A DNA stretch of 64,000 nt from Isoetes taiwanensis (GCA_021234155.1 JAJEKV010000039.1:10987077-11051076), one strand, 5' to 3'. Positions 11,011 through 22,735 are shown, counted from the first letter of the stretch. Made by a program: numbers and translations. The notes: generated by a model not told the origin, from the letters alone.

Positions 11011-12430
11011 ATGGAGACGGACATTAATATGGCAGAATATCCGCTCATGGGATTGGCTTCCCTCATCCCAGAAGAAGAAGAAGACCTCCTTCATGATCTT
11101 GCTCCTACGGAAGAAGAAGTGAGGGAATTAGATGAACTCACATCTAAATTCCGCCAGGAACGATTGGATAAGGAGCAAGTATGTGATCAGGAATAAGAAC
11201 TTACAGCCCAGGATTCCCCATTCACATCGGAACATGTAGAAGATCCTGATACCTTCAACTTCCAAGGGGAGTTGGATTATGCCAAAGCAAGAATCCGTGA
11301 ATTGATGGAGCAGGTTGCAGAAACAAAAATTGAGCAAACACATACTAACCAATTGCTCAAGAGTTTGCAACTCCAATTAGCCAAGCAAGCAAATGATGCA
11401 GCAGAAAGAGAGAAGAAATTATTTGATACCATAGCTCGATTATTGGCAAGGGCCCAGGGGGCACCAATACCAATGGGGGACCTAACCAGGCTCAGGGCGC
11501 CCGAGTTAACCAGGCTCAGGGAAGGTCTTAACCCAAGCAAACCCCTCTCATGTAACCCCATTTTCTATTGCAAACCAAACTAGCCAAGCTCAAGGAATTG
11601 GGGCTAGGACGATGGATGCAAATCCCACTGAGGGAGTAGAAGTCCTGGCAACCTTATCTCTTGAGGAGGTTAAGGGGCTAGAAAAGGGGGATCATCCTGA
11701 ATTCTGTGGCACTGAGTCAGTAGAACAAGCCATTCAATGGTTTAACTGGTTAGAGACCTATTTTCGAGCCATCAAGAAGAGAGATGCATCCAGGGTGCTG
11801 CATGCTGATGTTCAGTTGTGAGGGGCTGTTGCTTCTTGGTGGGGGATCCTCATGGGTAGAGGAGTAGAAATTAATAATTGAGCAGACTTTTGCAAATTCT
11901 TTAAGCAAGAATACGCTCCTCACCATGATGAACATCATGTTCTGATCCAACTCAAAAGCATCAGACAAACAGGCACCTTACAGCAATACATCAACACTTT
12001 AAGAGGTGTATTTGCAAGGATCAAGAAAATGCCAGCACGGATGCAAGTAAGTTATTTTGAAGATGGGCTTCGAGATCGTAGCCTTAGGGCACATATCAGG
12101 CAGGTAAATCCTAGTCCACAGTGTTTCTAGCACGCGCATTAGCAAGCTCCCTAAGAGAAGAAGGGGAGGAAGAGAGCAAGAAAGCTCGTCGCTTCCAAGA
12201 GTGGAAGCAAAGAGACGAATTTGAAAATAAACAAGGAGGGTCAAATAAAAGGGCTAGGGTAGCCCAAGTTAACCCCCCCAAGCAATGATAAAGGCAAAGA
12301 GGATGCCTCTTCAGGGAAGAAGCCCACTAAGCCATTCGCTTGTTACAATTGTGGTGCAAAAGCCATAAGGACAAAAAGGCGATGTCCGCTACAACCAAGT
12401 AAGCTGAAGGAGGAACCAAGCAACTCTCCA
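11011..12430 (+). pseudogene. Gag-like region, frameshifted
   Basis: The frame opens at 11011 with METDINMAEY and continues as an acidic, then helical, charged stretch (LDYAKARIRELMEQVAETKI). A frame change follows and the retrotransposon gag core can be read: PEFCGTESVEQAIQWFNWLE, FFKQEYAPHH, LKSIRQTGTLQQYINTLR and SYFEDGLRD. A CYNCGAKA piece near 12340 looks like a damaged zinc knuckle (the CCHC spacing and His are lost). Several stops interrupt it. Gag would form the virus-like particle in which reverse transcription takes place. Confidence 0.75.
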
Positions 12431-12499
12431 CCATAGCTCAGTGAGAGCCCAATTCGATAAATAAAGAAACTTTGCCGGATAAGTTATCCGTTTACTTGG

Positions 12500-12999
12500 A
12501 AAATTAAATAATAGAAATGTTATTGTTCTTGTTGACTCCAGGAGTACTGACAATTTCATTTTCGCAGACTCGACACAAGAACTAAAGATGGAAATGGTTC
12601 AAGTGGCACCATACGAAATTGAGACTGAAGATGGAAAACAGATTCAGCATTGGAGCCACACGGTGGCTGGGGTGCACTTGACCATTGGGGACTATGAGGA
12701 AACAATATGTTTTGACTTAGCAAAACTGACCAGATTTGATGTGGTACTAGTATCAAATGGCTTCAAATGGTTAATCCGCTTATTGATTGGAAAAAACACT
12801 TGTTAGTTATTTCTAAGGGAGGGAAGAAGATTAGCCTTCATGGTACTCCTTACGCAGTTTCCCCTAAGTTAATAACGGCTATGCAAGCCAGATATTGTTT
12901 CCGTTCCAACATTAATGAAAAATATCTTGTCTATGTTCTTGACTCCCCCATAGATTCAATGCAAATAAATGCTATGGATAAGGATAACAAATGGGGGTA
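12500..12999 (+). pseudogene. Retroviral-type aspartic protease region
   Basis: VIVLVDSRSTDNFI resembles the active-site motif 'VLVDSGATHNFI', but the Gly after Asp-Ser is Arg, so catalysis is doubtful. It is followed by VQVAPYEIETEDGKQI, a GVHLTIGDYEETICFDL stretch, FDVVL and NPLIDWKKH, the usual order in Ty3/Gypsy gag-pol proteases. One frame change falls near 12770. Instead of continuing into reverse transcriptase, the sequence reaches the polypurine tract (ATGGGGGTA) and 3' LTR. Confidence 0.72.
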
Positions 13000-13479
13000 T
13001 GTTATGAACATGTTAAAAGACATGGGCGGGCAAGGTAAACTAAAATAAAACCTTTAGCTATGGAAATAAATCCCTTAATAAGGGATGAGGTGGCAAGACC
13101 CGATTGGGTGGGCAAGCCAACAGCCAACGGCTAGGCTATGGCACAAGCAGCCTCCCGGATCTTCCTTCCGAGGCATCGAACAGATCCTAGGAGGGATCTA
13201 GAAGTTGGGAGGCAGATCGATCTGTCAAATCGGCCCCTGGGCTTCAAGGGAAGCCCTTCATATCCCTGTTTCGTACCCTGTATATAAAACCCATATTTTC
13301 TAAAGAGGGCAGTTTACTATAAGCCATAGCTATTCTTGAGCAAATCTGTGAGCACTAGCATCAATTTGAGTCTTCAGGGAAGACTGAAACACCGTGGCGG
13401 AATCAAAGATTCTGAGGGCAGAGGCGATAGGTGTTGATTGATGCGCCTAGTAGCTTCGGTGAAGCCAAGGACCATTTCA
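13000..13479 (+). repeat. 3' LTR of the gag-protease element
   Basis: Near-identical partner of 10497-10980 with the same TGTTATGAACATG start and ACCATTTCA end. Scattered differences between the pair show that the insertion is not recent. Confidence 0.88.
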
Positions 13480-14005
13480 ACAAACTTACTTCATAATGTA
13501 ATACAGAATTACATAAGTGATCGGTGATCAGAGTTCTTTTAGGACTGGAGTCCATTAACAATAGATAATACAAATTATCAACACAAAATTATAGGGAAAA
13601 CACATATGTAGACACACTGAAACAACAAGAGGCGGCCCCAGACAAGGCCTGGATTCTTCTGAAGATATCACAGTACGTGCTACTGGCCTGTAGAATTATA
13701 GTACATCAGTTTTAATAAATAATTAAGATAGTGTGGTTGAAGGGATCATCTCCTTAAAGAAAGAAAGGAATAGGAACGTAAGAAATCCTATCATGCCTAA
13801 GGCTTGCATTTTGTCTCGACGTAAGGAATGGCAATATTCCCATTATAGCCATAGACGAATGTGTCCTATCATGATTGCTTATATGCCCATTTCCCCATCT
13901 AGGATGCATCTAACCCAATCCTTTATATGATCCCTGGTAGATCGAACACTCACATGACCCCTGACGGATCCCTAATGCAGCGCTTACCATTAGAGTTGGA
14001 GTCGA

Positions 14006-14900
14006 TCACATCATAATGGATCGGCCCTGGCATTGCCGCATAAAGTTTGGATAAGCTTTGTCCAAATCCGCTATAAAAACCCAGACTACATCTTTCATTG
14101 GTAAGTGTTTCCACTTAATCAAATACTGCAATATTCGAGTCCTGCGGGTCTGCTTATATGCATGATCAAGGGGAGCCTCAGGCACAATATCCAAGTGATC
14201 TTTCGTCATCTCCAGAAGTGTCGGGGTATCAAGGATCTATTCCGGATCGGGTATGTAGCTTCTTGAGAAGGCTCACATGAAAGACTTTATGGACCTTCAA
14301 ATGTGCGGGTAGATTCAACCAGTAGGTCTGAGAACCCATCCTCTCAGTTATTTCAAAGGGTCCCACCCATCTAGGTGCCAGCTTCTTGCAATTTCTAATT
14401 TTGAGTTTGGCCTGCTTCACATTAAGTAGAAGTACAAAAATAAAAATAGAAGTACAAAGCATAAAGGGTGGTTCGATTATGATTGTAGGCAGGCCAGGCA
14501 GAAACTACCAAAGGGTTTGAAGTGTAAGCCTAAATGGTACCGCTCTCTGTGAACAACAAGGCAGTGTCTAATACAGTATCCGCGGTTCGACATGGCAAGA
14601 AATGCGCCATTTTGGAAAGCTTGTTGACCACAACCATCAATGCATCAAAGCCCCTTAGAGTGCGCAAAAGCCCCACGATAAAATCCATGGTAATAACTTC
14701 CCCCTTTGCATTTGGAATATCTAAGGGCTGCAATTCCCCTGGAATACGCAATTGTTCTGCCTTTGTTTATTGACATACTTGACATTGCTTAATGTATCAG
14801 GCAATGTGCTTCTTCATCCCTGGCCAAAAGGTAGCTAGAGCGGATGTTAAAATACGTCTTCATAATCCCGCATGCCCCACTATAGGACTGTATGTGTGTC
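14006..14900 (-). pseudogene. Integrase core, C-terminus and chromodomain fragments
   Basis: From high to low coordinates on the minus strand: a zinc-finger-like stretch with HAGL and IKQCQVCQ; an integrase core piece with LQPLDIPNAKGEVITMDFIV and SKMAHFLP; then KLAPRWVGPFEITERMGSQT and HVSLLKK, the region before the chromodomain; then TRILQYLIKWKHLPMKDVVW, which is chromodomain-like. Chromodomains in this clade steer integration to chromatin marks. Stops and frame changes separate the pieces. Confidence 0.8.
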
Positions 14901-14999
14901 GTGGAGAATAAGTTTGCAAACTCCTGATGTCTCGGGGACACATAACTTATTCTTACAATAAAGAAGATTACATTCCTTCTTATAATGGTGGAAAGCTTC

Positions 15000-15755
15000 C
15001 CTCTCCTTATTCGTTCTAGCTTCTTTGGATAGACTTTGCCATATTTCCTGAAATTCAGGATCCGTAGGAAGAGTCTGCTCTATCTACTTACCAAATTTAC
15101 TGATGAGAGTGGAAATCACATTACAATGTATTCGGGTTATGAATGGATGTCTGCACATTGCGTCAACAACAACATTATGCTTGCCTGGCTTATAGACTAC
15201 TTCAAAGTCATATTCCTCCAGAAATTCCATCCATCATTGTTGTCTAAGATTGAGGTGGGGTTGCGTGCAAATGTATTGGAGACTTTGGTGATCCATATCC
15301 AAATGGAATCGTCTGTCAAGCAAGTAATATCTCCATATATGCAAGGCACGCACGACGACAAGTAACTCTTGGTCATGCATGGGGTATCATTGTTCCGCAT
15401 CGTTCATCTTCCTAGAATCATACGCGATTACCCTACCTTCTTGCATTAATACGCCACCTGTAGCGATTTTACTGGCGTCTGTGGCAACCCACTTATCCTT
15501 TTGAGGATCTGGCAAGGTAAGAACTGGAACAGTTGTCAATGCATCTTCTGGCCTGGACTTTCTCCTTCCAATGTGCCATCAAATCCCTAACCTTCTCATG
15601 TTTTGTAAGGTCGGTGAGGGGCGCTGCAAACTTGGCAAAGTCCTTAACAAATTTGCGGTAATAGTCCACGAAGCCTAGAAAACTGCAGACCTCCGACACA
15701 TTCGTTGGGACCGGCAATATTTTACTGCCTCAATATTGGCTGGATCCATTGCTAA
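15000..15755 (-). pseudogene. Reverse transcriptase end and RNase H fragments of the chromovirus
   Basis: Minus strand: AMDPANIEAVK and PVPTNVSEVCSFLGFVDYYR are the reverse transcriptase thumb/connection motif. They are followed by FAAPLTDLTK and then an RNase H stretch with WVATDASKIATGGVLMQEG, VIAYDSRKM and EEYDFEVVYKPGKHNVV. The YxDD catalytic part is absent. Frame breaks show decay. Confidence 0.78.
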
Positions 15756-15762
15756 TCTCAAT

Positions 15763-16162
15763 TGCAAGAAACCATCAATGACCTGCAAACCAGATTTGCA
15801 AAATCAGTGTCCAAGGAACAGATGGACCTGCATCATGAAAAATTAGTAGCAGAAAATTCAGAACAACAGCTTCGAGCATGCAATCTAAAGATATCTGGAA
15901 TTGCAGAGCAAGAAGATGAGGCATATCACAGGTAATTGAGCTCTTAGTAAAATTCAGAAATGAAGAGGCCCGTAACAGGGTGCTCCAGAACAGGTCAACC
16001 CTTAAAGAACAGAAAATTTGGATTGATCCAGACCTTTCTCCAGCACAACAGGAACACAGAAAACAAGAATGGGAGAAAGTAAAGGCTGCCAGATTGGACG
16101 GGGTTGTTGCATTCTTGGATAGGAATAACAATGTTGTGATTACAAAAAAGAAACGTGCATAG
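15763..16162 (+). pseudogene. LINE ORF1-like fragment
   Basis: Plus strand: TRFAKSVSKEQMDLHHEKLV leads into ACNLKISGIAEQEDEAYH, like the coiled-coil to 'NLRIxGLPE' transition of L1-type ORF1 proteins. A frame change and loss of the middle of the RNA-binding domain follow. The sequence resumes with FRNEEARNRVLQNRSTLKEQ, KIWIDPDLSPAQQEHRKQEW and an ITKKKRA end before TAG at 16160-16162. ORF1 proteins bind the element RNA. A related ORF1 lies on the minus strand at 60.3-60.9 kb. No ORF2 follows. Confidence 0.7.
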
Positions 16163-17628
16163 GGAACTGCGGCTTTGAGGGTCTTAGTATAGAATATACA
16201 TTGTTTGACACAGACCAAAATAGACGCTACTGTTGATATTTGGAGAAATGCAGATTTGCTCTTGTTTGCCTCAGACATTCTGGCACCCTTTTGCATTTAA
16301 TTTCGGGTAGTGTACTTTAAGATGTGGTCCTCCATAATAGAAACATCCAATTTTCTTTGATAGCTGACCATTAAATGAAGCATGGTATTTTGCTTATCTA
16401 TTGTTTAAATTTGGGTTTTCCGGTATGGAGAAAAACTTTTTGGATTTTTTCCTAAGGTGGGGTTTCAGGGGTTTTGGCTACCGGAAAACATTTCAGATGT
16501 TCCAAAAATAATGTGAAAAAATTTTGGTATAATTTTAGGACTGCGTTTTCCAGTTGATAGAACTTCTAAAATGGGTTGGTGTTTTGAGGCCGCTGGATTA
16601 TCCTCTAGGCTGCATCCGACAATTGTTCAAGCCTGAGTTCTGAGTTCTATGAGAAAAGATACGGCATGAAATTTTTCCCTTTCAACATTTTCGTGCACAT
16701 GCATATGATTATATGATGATGATATTCAGATGATATTTTGCATTTTATAGTCGATGGATCCGCCTTTAGGTTGCTATTCCGGCCGTTGCCTTGGTTTACA
16801 GCCAGCTCCGGGCATTTTGAGGGTGTATGTGAACCTTTAAAGTCACATGGAACCGTAGAAAATCAGCAACAGTTCTGGCTCCAGTCTTAATTCTTTGCAT
16901 AGCCAGGGTTCTATGCAACTCTATGTCTTCATCTCACGGGTTATGCTTTCCATAATTTTTGAGATTTTGTTGTTTTCCAGAATCGATAGTGGCGGAGACA
17001 GATCCGGCTAGATATTTGCCAGCACGAAGAATCAGGTTATTCTGTACTTTTTCTTTTTGCCCAACAGATGCACGTTTTGAAGCTTTTAAATTTTGACACT
17101 GCACAGATCCGCTCCAATATTGTGAGGCCAAGTATGGTGAACATGTATATTCATTTGGAATTCATGAATAAGTAGTCATAATCTTAACGTAGGTACGTGC
17201 AAGTTATCTTGAACGGTTTTTGCATTTTATCTAGGTATGTCCCAGCGTGAAGTTCTTTGTAAGCATAATTTTCTGCACAAGCTATCTCAGCATGGGCCAT
17301 AGTGAAAAATCTCAGCATGGATATCAGTTTCTTTTCGATATTTTCAGGCTTTGTTTGGATCATTGAGTTTCTGCTTGGCTAATGTTTTCTTTGTCTGCAA
17401 TTTCCACGAGTATTTAGTCATTCTTCTTTGCTTTGCCAAGGATGAAGCAATGGCTCCTGTATATCTTTGTCTATATATCTAGCTTCCAGGTTCATGTCTT
17501 CTTCTGTCTATGCCATTTTCGTAATTATTCTTTTAAAGTTGGATATTTCTCTAATTTCGTTTGTGCTTGTTGTTATGAACTTTAGCCTATGATAGTTGCT
17601 TGCTTATATTATCACATGCGGTATGTAG
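16163..17628. other. No confident gene; weak exon signals
   Basis: Mostly AT-rich. A short plus-strand stretch near 16980-17032 (TTTTCCAG border, ESIVAETDPARYLPARRIR, GT border) could be an exon of the same unrecognised gene as the candidates at 17.6 and 18.5 kb, but phases cannot be confirmed. Confidence 0.25.
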
Positions 17629-18610
17629 GGTCTTGGAAATTCCGAAATTATGTATGGAGATAATCCTGCTCCTTGGAAGTTAGAGGTCAGCTCTGGTGCA
17701 GCTGAGCAGTGGATTGGGAGAGATTTTGCAGACATTTATCTGCAATCATCTCTATCTCAGTAAGCTTTAAAAAATATTTATAAAGCATTTGCTTTAATAA
17801 TGTAAATTGTACATCTTCTGGCTGCCTGAGCAGAGCACTGCCTTGATTTTTGCTATTATAAACATGATATCGATATGACAGCCGTGATCATATGAATCTT
17901 CTAGGGATATCTTTTGTATGAAAATGCAGTATGATATTCTTTGGCGGGACCTTCAGATGGGATTATCTTTTTTTTTTTTTTTTTTTTTGATTGAAGGCTA
18001 TATTTGTATTAATAAGTTATACATAGAAATACATATGTATATATGAGTACAAAAAGTCAACTTTTTTATCTTGGGAAGTGATTAACCCATTCGATCTATC
18101 TTTTAGATTCTGGGAAAAATCTAAAACTTAGATACTACATCCATAGTCATATAAGACTTAACAAAAACTTAAAACTGAGATGATCTAATATATAGTTCTA
18201 TGATAAGTCTGATTTCAGATTTCTGGTTTAGCAGATCCAGATGCTTCTCCAACTTTTCTTTTATCCTTTCTGCCCATGCCTCTGGTAGCAGAAATGAATG
18301 AGCAGAACGGGCAGCTACATGACTGACATTTAGAAGGGTTAAAACGACCTGAGTGGTCTATTGCTTCACAAATGAGTCCTCTCCTGGCATCCAGACTTTG
18401 AATGCACGAACAGTCACAACGACAATGATCACCATGGTAATCTGTTGGTGTGGCTCCGAATTGGTCCAGCCACATGGAATTTACCCCGAGATTAATCCTA
18501 ATCCTAAGCCACATGGATTATCTCTGTTTTGACAGAGATGGTCTACCATAATTCAAGTGCGCTGACAGTTGCCAAAATTTCTGTGGGAAATCAATCTCTT
18601 ACATTTTCAG
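17629..18610 (+). other. Two possible exons of an unrecognised gene
   Basis: Candidate one, 17629-17759, lies between TATGTAG and GTAAGC and reads GLGNSEIMYGDNPAPWKLEV and onward without a stop. Candidate two, 18536-18610, lies between TTTTGACAG and GTGAGC and contains YHNSSALTVAKISVGNQSLT. They do not join in phase directly, so another exon would be needed or one is spurious. I do not recognise either peptide. A poly(A) retroposon lies between them, in what would be intron. Confidence 0.3.
17969..18514 (-). mobile_element. Poly(A) retroposon with target-site duplication
   Basis: On the minus strand the unit ends in a run of about 21 A (plus-strand T run from about 17968 to 17988). The 9-bp sequence GGATTATCT occurs just outside both ends (17960-17968 and 18515-18523), as expected for target-primed reverse transcription. 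The unit carries a minus-strand open frame of 99 codons with a Cys-rich section (DHCRCDCSC, CQSCSCPFC). I do not recognise it; it may be a processed pseudogene or a short retroposon. Confidence 0.65.
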
Positions 18611-18779
18611 GTGAGCGTTTAAATACGTATTATTTAGGTATTTTGTGTTATAGTCTGGCACAAGTCATTTATGTATCTTTGGTTTCATTTTTCATTCTTA
18701 ATGGCCATGATGTCGTCCCAATTCAGGAAAATGCACAATGTATTTCACATGGATGCTTTGTTGGGTTTATGTTTTAGAC

Positions 18780-20218
18780 ATGCCAAGCTGGTTGCTTTCT
18801 AGCTTCTCCATTGAGGATTGTTAGTATGTCAGCAAGCAGGAGTTGCTTTTATGTTAGAAGACCCTTCCAGGTGGCAGAATGTAGAGAACGAAGGATATGT
18901 TGGGGAGCCATAATAGCCCAAGCAAGATGACTTGACAAAAAACATGATAATTATAGGTACGATTCCTCATTTTGATTTTCTTCATGGTTGTCTCATAAGG
19001 CTCTGCCTTAGCATTACATTTCTTTTCGTTTTTGTTTTGTGATTCTGAAATCTATATTCTTCATTTCTTTTCACTGAATGTGGTCTAATAATATCTCTGA
19101 TTGATGTGCAAGTTTTTGTATACCTTCAAACTAGAAAAGAAAGCATTCATGCTTTGAGGGCAATATTATCTTTTAAAATTTGAAAATGTGCTAGATAAGC
19201 CTGCTAGAAGCAGATTTCCCTTTCCCAATCACAGCATAATGCTCATGTGCCAATAAGAAGGTAAGAATATCTCCCAAAATAATTCCCTGCATGACAATTT
19301 CTATGTCCTGCGAAAAACTCAATCATGACATTAGAACCTGCACACCCAACCAAATGGTATGGTTATAATTGCATGTATCACCTAACATAGGTTTATGTCT
19401 TACATATTAATGACCTAGAGAATTCAATGACCAAATGGTACTGCTCTTTACTAACATGTCCTCAAATGATTTTTTCTTTCAACATACCCAAAGAAATATT
19501 ATAGGAAGTTCTAAGGCTTGAAACGGTTTATTCCAAAGTAAGTAATGGCTCAAATAAAATACGGATATTTATGCAGATTTAATCAATCACAATCTAGGGA
19601 GAGACGATGGCATGATCCCTTTTCAAAATTAATGGTTTTAAATACATTCTAAAGGCATCATGAATTTCTTCAGGAATACTCTAAAGGCATCGAATTTCAT
19701 AAAACTGTAATGGCAGCGTTAGGGTTTCAAAGACGAAGGATTCTACAGCAAGAGTCTGGCTAGGGTAAAAAATTTGTAGCTGGGCTATGGCATCGAATCA
19801 TCCATTACCAAATCCGACCAACGACTGGTATTTTAGTTTCAGATCTGTGAAATAAAATCGGGCTGTGGCGAGTCTGAGGGGAATTCAAATCTGCTTTTCA
19901 ATTCTTTTTTAAAGCTATCTAATTCTTTAAGCTTCTCATAGAGGCGGCTTGAAAGCTCAGACGTGGCAACTGTGAACTGGATCAATCAAATCACCATCCT
20001 TAATCTACGGATTCGGCCGAATGGAAGGCCTTATTTTGCAAATTTTGCAAGTTTAGGGCTTCAGAGATATAACCCCTTTTTCTGGGGCTTATTCTTGATT
20101 CTTTAGAATTAAACTTCTTAACTTTGCTTATAGAAATACTAAACTATTTCTAATAGAATAGTTAAACTAATTTAGTCAAATAAAAATACACACAGGCTCC
20201 ACGAGAAATCAGAACTTG
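18780..20218. other. No gene seen
   Basis: AT-rich, no coding signature. The part just before 20219 would be the start of the interior of the minus-strand LTR element, but no gag-like sequence is readable. Confidence 0.4.
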
Positions 20219-20855
20219 GCTCTGATACCACTTGTTATGAACCAAAGGTTAGCCAGTAATCAAAAGATCAAACATCTAGTAAACCAACACTAAAACATTA
20301 AAGATTCTCAAAACCAGGCCTTTTGCCCAAAGCTCTCCACCCAACCGGACCACTCAGCTAGCAATATCAGGCTACAATGTAAAGACAGTAAGCCATATCT
20401 GACAATCAGTTTCCTCTTATAGCTCCTTTCTCGAGCTAGCAGTCCTCAATATGATACACCAAGTGTCAAATTCTAGGATAGTAATAGGATATTACACAAG
20501 AACAACAGAAGCTCTTGGAAAAAGGTAATGGCTTTCTAGGAATCAGATTCAAGAGTGAATGAGTAGAGCAGTCTTTCTTGACCCCTATAACTCGTCCGGC
20601 CATAACTCTCCTATTCGGACGAAGTATGGGAGATGCCATACCAATTCGGAAACTAGACTTCAAGACGGTTCCAATAAAGTAAATATCGCCTCAATTGGCA
20701 CTCTGGTTATGGAGATATCACTAATTGAAGTTCAGGTTCTATTTAGAAGTCTCTGCGACTTTAGCCTTCTTTGGCCTGCCTTTGCCTTTGCCTTTTGTTC
20801 CCAACCATGATATATACTAGCTCTATATGATTTCGCCCAATGCGTAATCATATTG
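20219..20855 (-). mobile_element. LTR remnant with primer-binding site (minus strand)
   Basis: The complement of 20219-20230 is TGGTATCAGAGC, the Met-tRNA primer site. It lies two bases from a sequence whose minus-strand end is CATAACA, a typical LTR end. The LTR should extend toward higher coordinates; its far end is not certain. A G-rich tract on the minus strand (CTTGGGGGGG, about 20860-20870) followed by TGGCC could be a polypurine tract next to the LTR start. That would be a PPT-LTR-PBS arrangement, which is unusual. No protein remains are attached. Confidence 0.5.
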
Positions 20856-20870
20856 GCCACCCCCCCAAGC

Positions 20871-22475
20871 TCATTGTTAGATAATGACCTTAAACCATAT
20901 CACTTTCTCTCTAGCCACCATAATCAAACCAGCATGCACACTCTGGAACTTTCTCTCGTCGCCATATACCACTATAAAAATCTATGCTATCTACAACCCT
21001 GCAATGAAGATTGTCTTACCCTATTATGCCTTTCTACAAAAGCTACCAACTACAGTTTTGCAATTTCTAGATATATAAGGATTATTTTCTTCTCTGCACG
21101 TGATACCAATAATGTTGCTATAGTGCCCAGCAATAATTTTGTGGTTTCAAATACAGGTTCATCCAATGGCTAAAGCATCCATTTGTTATGTCTCAAAATC
21201 CTTCTTTGAAGGTCCACTTGCCTCCCCTTCCTGAAAATATAGACTCCATAACTTGCTCTATGAGGCATAGTGATATATATAGATGTTGTCAAAGAAGTCT
21301 ACCCCTCAATCCATGGCTAGAAGGAATTGCTATGACTCATGAGCAAAGTTCCACCATGTTCCCATCCATCTCAACTGGATTCCAGAGCGTGGCGTATGAG
21401 GTTAAAAGAGTTATTAGACCATCTGCTCATGATGAGCCTGGATGGTGAATGAATGGTGGACTACTACGATTCTTGTATGTTATATCTCCTTATTTATACA
21501 TTATACTATTAGTATGAATTTGACATCCACCTATTACAAAGATGTAATCATATTACAAGTGATATAATATATAGTAATGTACAAGATACATGTATTAACT
21601 TAAAGATTATCTAGATCAATGGTTGGAAGGTGTTATGTACTTCCACACATCTACAATATATTTTGGAGTTTGCACAACTTTTTACCTTTTGTTGTTGGCA
21701 TCCCAAGCATAATGATTAGCATCTAATTTTTAATACCTTGACAGATTGGCAGATTTGACTGCCAACACTTAGTTAAATAGTTTATGTAGTCCCCTCTAGT
21801 CGGCATCATAAATATGGTCATAATTTATAGCTTCTAGATCAAGAATAATATTCTCCTCTATATATCCTAAACAAATTGCGGTGTTATCATCATCTCCAAA
21901 TTTGACTAATCAACTTCTTCAAGAAGCATTACTGGATGCCCATCTGATGGGTCACAATAAGAAGGTGAAGGTCGCATGACCAAGGCAGTTTCATCGACCT
22001 CCAGAACAACTGCAAGACTGGAGGACCTTGCCGTGTTTGTGGCCAACATGTATCATTTCGAGGACATCCTGAAGCAACATCTTCCAATGAGACAAGAAGT
22101 TGGCTCCAATGTTCAACACATATAGTATACTGCCTTACAAACAAACTATCTTCTTGATTTTTTATATGTCCTTCCATAAGAAGATGTATTTATTGATGCT
22201 ATCCTTCAAGCCATGGAGACCTTTTAATGTTGTTCTTAGAGGAATGTTTTGTGGCGCATCAAATGGTATCATTGGTTGACCAATTCCATCCTCCTTCCAC
22301 ATTCAGCCCTTCTGGTTTACAACTGACTTCTTATTTGAGACACTAGATGTTTTCTATATATTTTTTAGCCCTTCCCCTATTATTTGTGCTTGTTATTGTG
22401 GTTTTCCTTCTGGTTGCTAATAATATTAATTATTTTACAAGGAACATGTCTTATTCTTGAACCAGCTATAGTGAA
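20871..22475. other. No gene seen
   Basis: Short open frames only, none with a recognisable motif. Composition and lack of similarity to known domains suggest old repeat-derived or intergenic DNA. Confidence 0.4.
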
Positions 22476-22735
22476 GGTTCACTGCAACGGGGTCGTTTAT
22501 ATCATATCCAGATCATAAATAATGGGCTAGACATAGATTTCACTCTAGACAGCTCACTTGTTAAATTCTATATCAGATGTGGTGGGTTAGAAGAATCAGG
22601 TAAAGTTTTCGACAAATTGTTGGTTTCTATTCTATGCCAAATATGGTAGCTTAGAGGAATGGGTTCAAAGAATGTCTTTTATTACTCGTACGACTTCGAC
22701 TGAATGGGAGGAGCTATTGTTAACCTCGTTGTAGA
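22476..22735 (+). pseudogene. PPR (pentatricopeptide repeat) gene remnant
   Basis: One frame reads GRLYHIQIINNGLDIDFTL, then SSLVKFYIRCGGLEESGKVF and DKL. This matches the plant PPR pattern 'GxxLHxxIIxxGLxxDxxxxSSLVxxYxKCGxLEeAxKVFDxM'. A stop follows, but a shifted frame gives YAKYGSLEEWVQRM and TEWEELL, a second degraded repeat. PPR proteins bind organelle RNA and have hundreds of residues; only about 1.5 to 2 repeats survive, so this is a dead fragment. Confidence 0.65.

Larger units (their letters stand above)
10497..13479 (+). mobile_element. Compact LTR retrotransposon with gag and protease only, nested in the chromovirus
   Basis: Two LTRs of about 480 bp (10497-10980 and 13000-13479) flank a 2.0-kb interior. 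The interior begins with a Met-tRNA primer site and ends with a polypurine tract, so both cis signals for reverse transcription are present. Coding remains are gag-like, then aspartic protease-like. There is no room for reverse transcriptase, RNase H or integrase. It therefore resembles non-autonomous TR-GAG-type elements that must borrow pol from a relative. It lies within the 3' region of a minus-strand chromovirus. The flanking bases (GGAAA left, ACAAA right) do not give a clean target duplication, which may reflect decay or recombination. Confidence 0.8.
13480..15755 (-). mobile_element. Ty3/Gypsy chromovirus pol remnant (minus strand)
   Basis: Minus-strand coding pieces run in the expected gypsy order from 15755 downward: end of reverse transcriptase, RNase H, integrase zinc finger, integrase core, integrase C-terminus and chromodomain. 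They are followed by non-coding DNA, the nested element, a polypurine tract and the 3' LTR. Stops and frame changes are frequent. The upstream part (gag, protease, most of reverse transcriptase, 5' LTR) is missing: near 15755 the sequence switches to a plus-strand LINE ORF1 fragment. Confidence 0.8.
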
